From Ursus arctos (taxonomy: Eukaryota; Chordata; Mammalia; Carnivora; Ursidae), in NCBI RefSeq assembly GCF_023065955.2, contig NW_026623008.1:1121001-1185000 (forward strand): DNA of 64,000 bases, written 5' to 3'. The position numbers and the translations under genes were made by a program. The notes beneath the pieces are model-generated. The model was given only the letters and a program-made list of their open reading frames with translations. It was not told the origin of the DNA and ran no database searches. Of the stretch, positions 12,186 through 24,765 are shown in pieces. The number at the start of each line of letters is the position of its first letter. Within the stretch, counting starts at the first letter, position 1.

Positions 12186-15100
12186 TTTGTCACCCCCTCT
12201 GGCCAGTGTGTGGCAGCACCTGCCACCCTCCTTGCTCCTCCAGAGGGCACAGCGCCTCGGTCATGTTGGGTCTTGGCTGTCCTCTGCTTTCCGGTGGTTC
12301 TAGGTCCCTCCTGGGTCAGGCACCTCTCACCCACCTGGGCAGAAAGAGCCGTGTGGGAGACACCGAGGGTCTTTCCAGCCAGCCAGGATCATCTGGGGGC
12401 CCCTGTGAAAAGGGCCAGAAGACACAGTGACTGGCCTGGGGTGGGGGTGGGAACCCAGTGTTGGGGTTTGAGAGAGGTTTGGGGCCTTTGTATGCAGAGC
12501 AGTGGGAAGGACACTCACTTGGTCTTGGGTGGACAGCTATGCCGATTCCCCACTTGTGAGGCTGTGCTTCCTGTTGCCACAAAGCTCCCCGTGTGATTTC
12601 CCACAAGGAGGATGCCCCCGCCACCTTGAGAGGCCAGGGGAGGTGGGATATTTGGAGACAGGCGTGGTGGAATGAGGGGTATGCAGCGGCCCCCTGGCCT
12701 GCACTCAGGCTGCTGTCTGAGCTTCGTTCTTAGGTGGGGGGGGGACTCCTTCTCTCTGTGATCTTGGAGGGGTCTGGCCAGGATGCTTGGGCAGCTCCGC
12801 CTTTGGTCTCAGCGCCCCTGAGCCCTGGGGCAGGAGAGGGGTATGGGGGGCTTGGTTTTTCCATGACTGTTCTACTGTGTCTTTAAATGTTTGCTGGAAG
12901 CTGCTGAGGGGGTTCTGGCCTGGCTTGGGTGGGGGCAGGACCGCAAAGCCACAGCCTGCCCTTTCCCTGGTTCTGTGGGAGAGTCCCGTACACACCCCCC
13001 TCCACAGTTCCCCCGGGACAGCCTGGCTCCCGGCCATGCCTTTTGCGCCTGGCCTGCCTCACTGGCCTGTACATGAATTTTGCAGGTCCCACGTGCCTGG
13101 TGGGAAGTTGGGGCTGGGTTCTGGGGGGAGGCAGCCTCTCTGTGCTCCTGGTGTCTTCTCAGGGGCGTGGAGACCCTGGGATTGAACAGTGTCATCTTGT
13201 TCATCCTGCTGTTTCAGGCTTTCCTTTCTGAGCCTGGGGCCATCATCCTGTGAGAGCCTTCATCCACAGGAGCCTCGAGGCGCTAGTACCTGCTCAGGGC
13301 CCCCGGAGCCTCCTCACCTGCTGTGCCCACAGCCCAGGCACAAGGCCAGGGTTTCATGTACCCTGGTGAGCTTCCTAGAGGTGGTCTTACCCCACCCTGC
13401 CCCTGCACTGGGTTACCGGTGTCTCTGGGGACCCTGACCCCAGCATCAGGACCCCTCTCGGCTCTCTCTGAAGGTCACCTGCTGCAGTCAGAAATCCTCT
13501 AGAGAAAGGAGGCTGTGCAAGGTGGCCTGGACCCCAGAGGGAGGTCGGAAGCCTGGAGGCCACCTGCTTCTGCTGCCTAAGGCAGGGACGCATCCTGGGG
13601 TGAGAAGTGTGGGAGCGGGTGGCCTGTGCGGGCTCCGCCCTAGAGGGCGCCGTGGTCCCCCGCGTGGGACGCCTTGAGCAGGGCTGCCTGAGGCCAGGAG
13701 GTGGAAGCATTTGTGAAGGGCGGAGCTGTCCCGGGAGTCTTGGATTCTGGGGGGCTTGCTCTGCTGCTGGTGTGTGGAAAGGATGAAGACCTCTTCCTGT
13801 GGCTTCTTACCTAACATGTTCACCACCACAGCCTTTGAGGGTTTTCTCTTTTGTTCTGAAATTGGGGGGGTGCTGGGGCCCGTCTCCCCTGGTGTGTCTG
13901 TAATGGGCACGGATGGGTGCTGGTGCCTTCTGTCCTTTGCTTCCCTGGTGAGAAGCGGTGCGGGGGTGATTGAAACGCAGTGAGGCTCCATCAAAGGGAT
14001 GGGGGTCGGGGGCAAGCCCAAGTGCACAGCACAGCACTGCACTTCTCTCCCTCCAGTGAGTGGAGTCTGGAGGCAGGAGCTCTGGGCACATTGACGCTGC
14101 TGGTGCCCTTGCTCCTTGACTGTCCCCGTTGCTCACTTCCTGCTGCTTCCTGCCTCGTGGCCCAAAGTGGCTGCTCCAGCCAAGTCTTTGCACTCAGCAT
14201 ACCAGTAGAGGCCAGGGCTCCCTGCTCTCGAGGTGGGGTGGAGTCTTGTGGCCGAAGCTCGTTCCAGAGAGACTGGCAGTGCAGACTGGCAGCTGGGCAG
14301 CAGGGGGCTGTCTGCCGGTCCGGCCACGCTACCTCAGGCGCCAGGCTCCGTTTGTCCTTGCCGGGAGGCTGTGAAGTTCAGCAGCTGACACGGGCCCTGG
14401 GGCCGGGCTGGTGGCCTTTATAGGGGCCATTCATGAATCTGTGGATTTCTAAACCTAATTTGAAGATAAGTTCCAGTGGAGAAATCCCTACGTGGTCCCT
14501 CACCAGGACAAAAATGTGTCCCTTCACGTGTATCTCTCCCTCCAGCCCTTGGGCCTCTCCCGGGAGCAGTGGGCCTCTCTTTCCTGCTCCAGAGATCGAT
14601 GTGCTGGGCTTCACAGGCTCCAGGCACATTGGGAAGGGACTGAGCAGAAGGCTGGGGTCCTGGGGAGAGGATGTGCAAGGTCAGCAAGCAGGAGATAAGC
14701 TGTAGGTTTTCCAGGTCCAGAGTCCACACTGTTGGCCACCGTGTGGCTGTAGATGATTAGTTCTTGATACACGCACAGGTGGCGTCCCGGTAGACGCAGC
14801 CGGGGGGGGGGGGTCCCCAGCCATGTCCCTCTTCTGTGCCTCTGACAGGGCACAGGTGTGTCCAGGGAGTGGGCCTCTATGGAGCTCGGCCCTGGCCTTG
14901 GGGTGGGGACCCTGACTTCTCTAAGCCAGACTAAGCTGGACTTCCTGTAACAGCTGGGTACGTCCAGCTGTTCCAGGGAGAAACCATCCAGGCCTCCCCA
15001 GGGGTTGGGCACCCACTGGAGAGGTTGTGCTGTGTTCCAGGTCCTTGGACCAGGAGGCAGTCACCACTGTTGCAGCCATTGCCTTGACCCCCAGGAAGCT

Positions 15101-17214
15101 CAGGCCTCCCCATGGCTGAGCACCTGCCCCAGGGGCAGAGGTGCCTTGAGACACCCGGAGCCTCATGACAGCATTCGGGGGGCGGGTGTCTTAGACAAGG
15201 CGTTCTGTGGCCTTTGGCAGCAGATGGGAGATGGCAGCTGGGTGGGGCCACTGCCCCTTCTTCTGGAGCCTGCTTCTGCTCAGGATGCCCTGGCTGGCCT
15301 GGCCGCCCACCTTCACAGCTGCAAATGTTTCTTGAGCCATTGCCATGGGCCTAGTGTCTCTGAGGCCCCAGAACTGCCTTTGGGACTTCCTCCTAGCCCA
15401 GCGGGGAGCTGAGATGCTGAGGGAGGCTGGCAGCGCCCCCAGTACCCTGGTGTGTCCTGGAGGGTTGTCTGCCCCAAGACCAGGCATGCGTTTCAGCCAT
15501 TGTCCTGAAACCCCTGCCTCCTGCCCGCTCAGATGCCCGTCCGCCCACCTGCCTATTCAGTCTTTCTCCTGCATCTTTATGGGGAGTGTGAGCCTGGTGG
15601 ACACTCCAGCAGGAGAGAAACTGGTTCGGAGAGCAGAGCCCCCTGCCCCCATCTACCCCATCAACCTGCGAGCACTTTCTCTGGGTGCTCTGTCCTCCAC
15701 CCCCCCCCCCCATTTGTAGTTCTGTGCGCGTGGGGGCACGCCTGGCCGCCTCCCTGTTCTTGCTGCCTTCTCTTCTCTGGACTTGCCAAGAATGTTGGGA
15801 AATTGAGGGGGGGGGCACAGGAAATGCCTCCTTCCCTCTGAGGACAGCTCCAGCTGCAAGTGGAGGGAGCTGGGGGAGGGGCATGGACCAGTGGAAAGTT
15901 GTCCCCCCGCCAAGGCAAACCCGCAGTCCCAGCCCGGCAGACAGAAGGGCTCTTTCTCCCTAATTCTGGTCCATTGTGAGTGTCCTGGGAGGGAAACCGA
16001 GGGCCCAAACGTCCTGCTCTCCCTGCTTCCCTGTAGTTCTCTTGAGAGAAATGAGCGGTTTCAAGTGGGGTCTTTTAAGAAGCAAAGTAGGTGGTGACCC
16101 CACCGCACTCCCTAGCCATCTGTGCTCGCAGTCATTGAGGAGACGCGTCCACTGTCGTGAGTCCACTTCCCACCCCACAGCCCCTTCCCGGGGAAGCCGC
16201 TTCTCATGTCACCAGAAGACAGGCCTGAGTGTCCCCCGTCTTCATTGTAGGAGCCTGGCTTCCTGCCCGTGTGCTCTCGGGTTCTACCTCTCTGAACAAC
16301 CTCCGTGGTCTTGGTTGTGTGGCCTTTCTTGGTGGCCTGTAGAAATGGCTCATCCCAGAAGTGTGCTGGGAGACTGTCCTACCTGATATCTCACGCAGAC
16401 ACCTTCAGATAAACTTGGCCTACAAGACAACGGAGAAGACAGGCTACAGTGTGAATATTTGAGAACAAAAACAGGAGCCCCTGATCAGTCTCATTAGATC
16501 ACTGGAACTCGGTCTCAGAGGAAGTGAGGGTCAGGGTTCAGGTGGGACCGGGGTGGGCCCCCATCCCTGCAGTGACCTCGGCCACAGTGAGCAGAGCAGG
16601 CTGCGGACTTGGTGCTGGGGTAGGTGCGGCTTTCCAAAACCATGGGGAACTCGACCGGCTTTAACATTGTCCCTAGCCCTCCACCCTTTATTCCAGGGTC
16701 TGTGGAGGGACTGCCGGTCACCTTCATCCTTTGCGGATAAGAAGGTGCGGCGGGAGAGCTCCTGGCCTTGCTCTCTGGCGGGGCTGTGCTCTGCCAAGGT
16801 GTTTCCTGGGAGACCCCTACCCTTTCCCGTGGGGTCTTTGGCTTCCTGCAGTGGGGGGCAGCTGCCAGGCTAGGGTTGGCCGATGGGCGGTGGGTGGTCA
16901 GGTACCGGGCCAGGTCCCCCAGTGCAGGGATGTCACCTGGACGCTGGCCTGGCAGCCTCGGCGAGAACCTTGGTGCCCTGAGCCCAGGCTGCCTCCATCT
17001 GCCAGGCTTGCATCCTCTCTTGGCGGGGGCCAGGGGCTGGGAGCCTGTCCTTGGACCCTTAGGAAGGGAGCCTTGGGGTCTTCAGCCTATTGAACAGTTT
17101 GCACATTGTGAAGAAATCTGAAGTTTAGGGAGGTGTTGTGTTTTAAACATTGTGGCCCCCGTTTGGTGGGACAGGTTTGGAGTTGGTGGTTTCCAGAATG
17201 CTGCTGCATTCCCT

Positions 17215-17310
17215 CTGCCATTGGCAGCTCTGAGGTAGCAGCCTGTGTCACCCCCATTTTTCAGATGAAAACGCCGGTGTGGTCTGAATCCTTACCCAGG
17301 GCCCCTGGCC
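17215..17310. mobile_element. Possible MIR fragment
   Basis: CACCCCCATTTTTCAGATGAAAA resembles the MIR core segment (CCCATTTTACAGATGAGGAAA). The flanks are weak, so this may be chance. Confidence 0.35.
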
Positions 17311-18780
17311 GGGGCCTCTGTGACGCACACAGTCCTGGCTCTCCTCCGGGCCCCTCTGGGCCGGTGTCCACCTAGGCCCGTCGTGACCCACACAGCCACC
17401 TCCCCGCCCCAGCAATGCTGGCCCAGGGCCTGTCAGAGCTCTTGTCCGCTGCCCAGCTCCACCCACCTGGCTGGCAGTGACTGACCCTCAAGCAGGAGGG
17501 GCTGGATCCCCCGGAGACCTGGGTCCCAGCTTGCCAGGGTGGGAGAGCAACGTGAGCATTTTGCAGCACGTGCTGTTTGTTTTCTGGGGAGAATCCACAT
17601 TGTTTGGGACCCATTCTGGTGGCTCTGCCTTTCTGTGTACTGGTCCGAGCCCTGGGGCTGTGGTGCTGGCTTCTGGACTCTGGCTCCCCGTGTCCACGTT
17701 CAGAACACACTCCTCTCTGCGGCCCTGCGAGCCGACTTCCAGCCCGGGCGCCTGGGCGCAGCAGTGGTGACTGCTGGTCCTGGGCCAGCCTCCTTGCCAC
17801 AGCCCGGAAGTGGAGGCGGCCCTGTGGCCCGGCAGCGCCCCCCTGTCCGCTCGAGCTGTTGTGTCGGTTTCTATGGAGAGAAAACAAGGCGGGCACTGCC
17901 CAGGGTGGGGATGGGGGGCTGGGAGGCTGAGGCGCTGAGGAAGCAAAACACGGCGGGCGTGTGGGCGGGGCTGGCCTCGCAGTTCACTTCCTGGCTGGGA
18001 AGGTGAAAGTGCTCTGTCCCTGGCTGCCCGCAAGGCTGGGACCTGCTCACAGACGCGGCAGGGCAGGCGGGCCTCTCCTCCACAGTCTGGCCTCCTGTGC
18101 TGCCTGCCCTGGGGGGACCAGCCCCGGGGGGGAGGGAACCTGCCCTGGGATAGGGGAGAGACTTCAGGCAGCTGCAGAGTGGAGGGCAGCCACTCGGGAA
18201 CCCCTGTCCCGCTGGCGGCGGGACTGTCCAGCTGGGTGGAGACCACTGCACAAGGTCTGGGGCCTTGGTGCGCCACAGTCATGAGCGGGCCACGGTCTTT
18301 CTTCCTTTCTGCACATGCTTCCCCTCGGATCCTACCTCCCATCCTGCCTCAGCCTCCTTGCTTGGCTCTGGGTCACTCTGCTTTGCTCAGGGCCATTTGC
18401 ACGTATGGGTGTGACAGCCACTGCAAAGGTCAGGGACCTGAGGCTGTGTCACCCTGTCATCTCCCCTCCTAAGAGCCCCTTCAGGGCCCAGCCCCCCAGT
18501 GCGGCACCTCCCCGGCTGGGGGCAGCCCCTGGAGAGCACGACCCCGCAGGGAGGCAAGGTCTTTTTCTGACGCGGAATTCATGCTGCTGAGCTCCTGCCC
18601 CGGCTGGAGTTTCCTTCCATTCCCTTCCATCCCGAGGAGGTCTGGGGGTGGAGAGGTGGGCATGGACGTGGTCCTCCTCTGGGGGCATGTTGACGTGAAA
18701 GGCTGTGTCCCCAGGCTGGAGGGTGGATCAGTGCTCAGGTTTTCCTTCTGAGACTGTCCTCATCAGTGGCCAGTGTAGAG

Positions 18781-18975
18781 AGGGGAAGTTTAAGGATGAC
18801 GTATGTGCTTTTCTTTACAAATGCACCCCCAAATGAGGCCTTCCTGATGATAAAAAGAATTAAAAAACGATTTTACTTTTAATTTTAATTAGGAGCATGG
18901 AAACCCTTTCTGATCTTGCTGATGTATAGTTTTATTCCTTTGTAGACCTACTGGAATATTCTTGAATCAAGTGTG
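18781..18975. promoter_or_regulatory. AT-rich island in SKI intron 1, candidate conserved element
   Basis: AT-rich block in a GC-rich setting, not recognisable as a repeat. It contains a CRE-like TGACGTA (18798-18804) and TTTTAATTTTAATTAGGAGC. Such contrast is typical of conserved non-coding enhancers, but conservation cannot be seen here. Confidence 0.35.
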
Positions 18976-19494
18976 TTGCATTCGGGCTCCCATTCAGAGA
19001 TGGCAGGCAGTAGTGTTGGTGGAAACATGGCCTTGGGCGTACCAGAGCTGGGCCGCTTGGGCGGGTGTGGCCTCTGCTCCCCAGGCTGTGTGGCTTGGCT
19101 TTGCCGAGACCTCTCTCCAGTGAGTTCCATCTTCTCTGACGTCAGCTGGTTTTTTTGCATGTATTTGCAAGGTGTTAACAAGTGGGCTTAAAACTCTTCC
19201 TTTGGAAGATTTTGTTCTCTAACAGGTTAGAAAATGGCCTTCCAGTGTCCGTGTCTGGTGTGAGGGGAGGTCTCGCTGCGAGGCTCTGGGCTGGGAGGCC
19301 TCTCGGGTGACGTTCGCAGGTGCTTGCCAGTCAGCTGGAGTCTGCCCTGTGTGGGAAGCCGTTGCCTGGGTTCCTCAGGGACCACGTGTGGCCCTTGCTG
19401 AGGTGCGGTGTGACGGCAGGACCCACGGTGGTGGTGCGAGTCAAGGAGTGTGCAGGGCCCTGGTTCTGGGAAGCAGGAGGAAAGCGTGAAAGCC

Positions 19495-19690
19495 ACTAAA
19501 ATGCAAACATTTCCCTTTTCTGCAGTATTTCACTGGTCACGGTGGTTTTTATTGCTATTTAATGGCATTTCAAGTAAGAAAAAATCGAAAATTTAAATTC
19601 TTGCCCCAAGTTGTACGGTTCATCTTTATATTATGTGGTGCTGGTTTTAAATGCAGCTACGAGAGTGTCTCACTCGGATGCAGGGTCACT
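19495..19690. promoter_or_regulatory. AT-rich island in SKI intron 1, candidate conserved element
   Basis: Includes ATGCAAACATTTCCC, GCTATTTAATGGCATTTC and GAAAATTTAAATTC. No repeat family recognised. Enhancer role is inference only. Confidence 0.35.
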
Positions 19691-21164
19691 GGAATCACAC
19701 AGTTCGTGTTTTGTGCCTCGAACGTGCGTCTGTGTTTCCTCCTTACCCGGAACAGTGGAAACAGCACAGAGCTGACTCGGCTGTTTCTTGGTCACTTCCT
19801 GCGATGCGCACGTTCCACCAGTCCCCTCCTGCGGGGAGCAGGCGGGGGGAAGCCCCGTCCCTCTACGCGGTCAGCTGGGCAGAGCGCTCAGGGTGGGCCC
19901 TGGGCCCTGGCTGTGGGGGGCGGCTGGCCTCCTGGGTCTGGGAGCGCCCGCATTTGCTCTGGGTCCGAACTCCTCCCTTTACCGTCTTTGAGTCTCACCG
20001 GCTTCACGTACGCTCCGTTGTCCCATCAGACTTCACTTAGAAATAAAATTTTCTCGAAAATGAGATTATCAAGAGTTCCAGGACGGCAAGTGCAGAACGT
20101 TAAACCCGGTGCGCACGCCGCGCGCCCACAGAGCCAGCCTGGGGAATATTTTCCTTTCAGATTAAAAAGTCGGTGAGCAGAGGCCCAGCTTGCGAGCGCA
20201 CAGGGGGCAGGCCTCGTCAGACCCCCCTTTCCCACCCTCCTCCTGCTTCCAGAGCTGCTGCGGGGGTCAGATGTCCTACAGGGGGTTCTCAGCTCCTTGT
20301 GCAGTGTTAGGCTCTGGGGGGCCTGGCACACTTCCCGTTCTGTGTGGAGACCGACTGCGTGCTCTCTTGCGCGTGGACGCCACTTGGGGATGTTTTTGTT
20401 TTGATATCGAAGACTGGAAAGTGTTGGTCCTTCGCAGAAGTTCCCTGGCCCGGGCGACATGGAAATCTCCTGGTGTGCGCAGGTCAGGCTCTGTGCCCGT
20501 GGGCCCCACTTTGAGGTAGATCGCTGGGTCTGCTCCCCATGGCGGCCGGTGTCAGAACGAGGGGCCTGAGCCCACCTTCCCTCCATAGCATCTCCGCTGC
20601 GTGTGTGTGGGCTGCGGGCCGCCTCCTCGGGGGGCCGGCTGGGGGGTTGTTTCAGAACAGAGGCACTCATCCCTCTCTCCCGCTTCCTTTCTTGAAGCCC
20701 CCACTCTTGGTTTTGCAGGGTGGCGTGCCTGTGAGCTCAGCACTGAAATGCAGGTCCGGTCGGGGTACCCGGAGGCCACCGTTGCCCTTGTGCATCCCCC
20801 GGGGTGCTCAGAGTGTGCGGCGTGGAGCTGGGGCCTGTGGCGCCCCGTGTGTCTTCCAGCTACCCCCGGGCAGCCTTTCCCACCATTGCGGGGGCTGGCA
20901 GTGGCTCTTCTTTGATGGAGTTGGGGTCACAGCAGGGCCCTCGGGACTCAAGTGGTAGCCAGCCAGGATCTGGGTCCCGGAGTTTGGAGCTCTCGGTCCT
21001 TCGAGCCCTCCCAGACACCAGGCAGCCCTGTGCACCTGTGTTGTGCACGCATGTAGATGCTGGCTGCCCTGCTGCACTGGGGGCACCTCCGCCACCTCCT
21101 CCGGGATGCCAGCCGCCAGGCTCCTCCTCCTCCCCCCACTCCTGGGCCCCCACGCCGGCCCTCC

Positions 21165-21215
21165 TGCGGCTCTGTCATAATTGAGCTGTTATGCATAATT
21201 CATCGAGGGCGCTGA
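21165..21215. promoter_or_regulatory. Short AT-rich motif cluster with octamer-like site
   Basis: GTCATAATTGAGCTGTTATG and TATGCATAATTCAT (21190-21203) combine TAAT cores with a POU-octamer-like ATGCATAAT. Short and isolated in GC-rich DNA. Confidence 0.35.
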
Positions 21216-23514
21216 GCCTTGGAGCCTTTGTGCGTGGGAAGAGGGGCTGAGCGGATGGGAGGCTTTCTTTGCAAGGAGGCTTGGCAGGCTTGGGCTTGCT
21301 AGCTCTCTGGTCCCAGCTGCTCCTCCTGCAGGAATGGGTGATGGGGTGAGATAGCACCCAGAGAGGTGTGTGGCCGGGGACACAACACTTGTGTGGGGTC
21401 GGTGTCCTCTGGGGTGGGAAACTGAGGTAGGGCCACGCGACAGTGCTTGGCCACCTCTCGTGGTCCTGTCTACCTTCTGGTTCCTTCCTCTGAGATTAAA
21501 CACCTCTCCTCTGCTCCTGGCCAAGGCTCTGGGGCGTGCACCTGTGTCCCAGACCTGTGGCTGGCGTCAGATTCAGAGTTTCAAGGAGTGAGAAGGCCTT
21601 TCGCTGGAAGGCAGCCAGAACCAGGAGGCCCCCGGGTCCCAGAGGCCTGCGGTGTGGCTTCTCCTTGAATTGCGCGTTGGCTGGGTCTGAGGCTTCAGTG
21701 GCATCTGGGTCCACCCCTCAGCCAGCATCGGGGTTGATGTTCTGTGGGGGGTAGGGGAGGTCTCTTCTCCCAGGGCCACCAGTGACCCCGCCCCTCCCAG
21801 CCCGACTAGATCTGTGGTTGAAAGATGTTTCTTCTGACATTTCGCTCTGCGAAAGGCTCCCTAGGCCCCTGGGGTTGGGGCAGAGCTGACAGGCTCCCCT
21901 CGTTTCAGAGTGCGTCACCCCATATTGACTTCCAAAGTACCCCTCGCCCGGTGCCTTTTCTCTGAGGCCTTCCACGTCTGACAGATGACCCGTCACACAG
22001 CAGCACACGCGACACGCACATGCACGCACATGGGAGACACGTGCTCCAGTCCTTGTCCTTTTTCAGAGCACAGGGTCAGGTGATGGGGCATGTGGGAGGG
22101 ACCCCGTAGGTTTAAGGAGAGCAGCTGAGGGCTGCCTGGGGGTCCCCATCCTAGTCAGGGCGAAGGTCAGAGGATCAGCGGGACCTGCGGGCGGGCGCTG
22201 TCCACGCAGGAGGCGATGGAGACAGCTCAGAGGTAGTGAGGAGGCCACCACAGGAGCCCATGCACATCCTGACAGCAGGTGTGGGAGGCAAGAGCAGGGG
22301 CCAACCATGTGGGCCCTGGGTGGAGGAGGGGCTGGTGGGGGTCAGGAGGCGGGAAGCAGGTGGCCGCTGCCTGGTGCCTCTCTCCGAGTTCCATGTGTTT
22401 CTGGCTGCGTGAGATGAGCAGAAACTGAAGGCTCTTGCTTGCACACCAGAGGGAGAGCCTGACCCAGCGTGGCCAGGTATCGCAGTCAGCCGGGGCGTCT
22501 GCAGGAATGTTCCTGGTCAGCTGCCAGTTGTGCTGCCAGCAGCCCTCCCTCCCAAGAGCTGCGCCTTTCCTGGGCCCGGTCTGTTAGGGCCCCCGAGTCT
22601 CGCCAGTTCTTTGTGTGGAGGCTTGTGGGGGAGGAGGGGTGGCCATCCTTCCAGAGGGGCCTTCATGGGGCGAGGGCCTACCGTCCAGTTCTTGGCCAGC
22701 CAGCTGTCCAGAGGGGAACTACAGCGTCCCGCGCTGTGGCCTGCACTCCTCTGTGCAGCGTTGGCCCTGAGGCCGGACAGAGGGCACGTTTGTCATCTCT
22801 GGCCAGGGTGAGAGGCAAGACGTGACAGCTGGGCCACGAGGGAAGGACCCTCCTGCTCCCCACTTCTCCAAAACACAAGAGTACCGTCGATTTTCAAAAC
22901 AGCTCCATTGTTCTTGGAGTTCTGTTTTGTTGTTTTAGTGCTTTTAACAGTTACTTTCCAGGGACCGTCGAGGAAGGGAGAGATTCAGTTCCACCCCACC
23001 TTGTCCCTTTGGGGACCTCCCACACATTTTCTGATGCCAAAAGTGAGGTTTTGCAGGGGCATGGGAAGCCTTGGTATCTGGAGGGCTGGTGGCGAGTCCA
23101 TGGGATGGGGTCAGGATGGACATCCAGTGTCTGCGTCGAAACCCATTCTCAGTCTTGGGTCTAGCCTCTCTCACCCCTCCTGAGGGTGGCCAGGCCACAG
23201 GAATCAGAGATGTGCCCCCCACCCCCAGAGTCTGCAGAAAGGCTGGGGGTGTTGGGCCACCCCAACCCTCCCGCTTCCACCCTCTGCTTTCGGGGGGTTC
23301 TTGGTGTTTTGACAGACAGGCTGGTAGGTGATCTCCAAGCCCAGTGGTGCACCCAACCCCAGGCGGGGCAGGATCGGCAAAGGTCTGGGGTTCCTTGGGG
23401 AAGGGGCCGTGAGTGTTAGAGCCTTGGCTTTGGGGCACCGTTGGCCTCTCTTATTCTTGAGCAGGGGGGCATGAGACCCAGTAGTCCGCAAGTAAGTGTC
23501 CTTAGAGAAGACTT

Positions 23515-23775
23515 GACTTACTCTTGACAGTGGAAGTAACAGAAAAGATGACCTACTTAAATTTTTTTAAAAGATCAAGGTGAATCTTTAAAATTGCTAT
23601 TTTCACTTCATTTTGGGGTTTGGCGTTGTCTTGCAAATTTAATCTGCTTCCTCTGTACCACAATAATCAGAAATAGGTTAATTTAAGCATAATATGAAAC
23701 ATGAATTATCCCGTGGAAAATATTAATGGTACTTATAAAAATAGCTGTGCAGTTTCTAGAACTGTGAAATCTTCA
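23515..23775. promoter_or_regulatory. 260-base AT-rich island in SKI intron 1, candidate enhancer
   Basis: The longest repeat-free AT-rich block in the intron. It includes ACCACAATAATCAG (RUNX-like plus TAAT), AGGTTAATTTAAGC, GAAAATATTAATGG and AATTATCCCG. No repeat or coding signal seen. Best candidate among the intronic islands. Confidence 0.42.
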
Positions 23776-24494
23776 GGAACGGTCCGTAGTGCAGGTCTTG
23801 GGCTGATTTAGGGTGGCTCTGAGGTGGGGATTTAGAGTTGACCTGTAGGAGACATCGGACTCAGTCACAAAGCGTGACTCTAACCCCCGGTTAGAGAGGA
23901 CCCTGGGGACCAGGCGGCCCCGCCCCTGCTCGGGCTGCGCTGGGTTGCCAGTGTAGGTGGGAAGAGGGTGCCATTCGTGCTTTCCTGCCGGGCCTCTCAC
24001 CGGGGGTGGGGGTGGCTCGACTCCTTGCCCTGGGAGCTGCTCCTGCCTGTTGTTGCCGGGGCCCAGCATGCCCCGTGGCGGGGAGGGCGGCCCTGTTCAA
24101 GCCATTTGTGCCTTGTCCTGGAGCACGCAGGTCTGGTCAGAGAGGGCTACGCTCGCCCACACGGTCCTGCATCCTTGTACTCAAGGTCGTGCAGACCCCC
24201 ATCTTAGGGTCGGAGGAGGAAGCCCCTGCTGCCTGCCCTGGACAGTGACAGTGTGTGCAGGACATCTGTTCCAGATGTTTTCAGGACCCAGCTTCTGTTG
24301 TGGGCCCCGTGGCCGGGGGATTTGCTGCATCAGACACTGACAGTGAGGCTTCGTGGCCCAAGAAACGGTGCACTCTTGAACTTGTCGGTGGTGGCAAGGT
24401 GGTGTTGACCTTGAACCTGAAAGGTCAAGCTGCCATTCTGGTCCCTCCTCTTCCTCACCTCTGAAACCTGAGGGCTTGCCTCTCACCAAATCCA

Positions 24495-24765
24495 GACGGT
24501 TCTTGGCCACTGTCTCCCTGCTCTCTCCTTCTGGAATTCCTCCTCTCCTCTTTCATGTCTGTTACCCTCTCTCACGTGTTCATCTCGTTTTCCTCTGCAC
24601 TGCGTTTGAATAATTTCCTTGAGAACTATTTTTATTCTGGAAAGTTCTGCTTTTTTTCCAATCTGCGTGATCTTTTTTGATGTCTTACTCTTTTCTCACA
24701 TTTTTTTCTGTGTGTGTTTACTCATTTTGAGCTCGGTCTGTTTTAGCATTTCTACCCGTTGCCCT
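24495..24765 (-). mobile_element. Possible LINE-1 5'-region fragment, antisense
   Basis: A T/C-rich stretch containing TGGAATTCCTCCTCTCC, CATCTCGTTTTCCTCTGC and TTCTGGAAAGTTCTGCTTTT resembles the antisense L1 5' half. Divergence is high, so the boundaries and even the class are uncertain. Confidence 0.45.
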
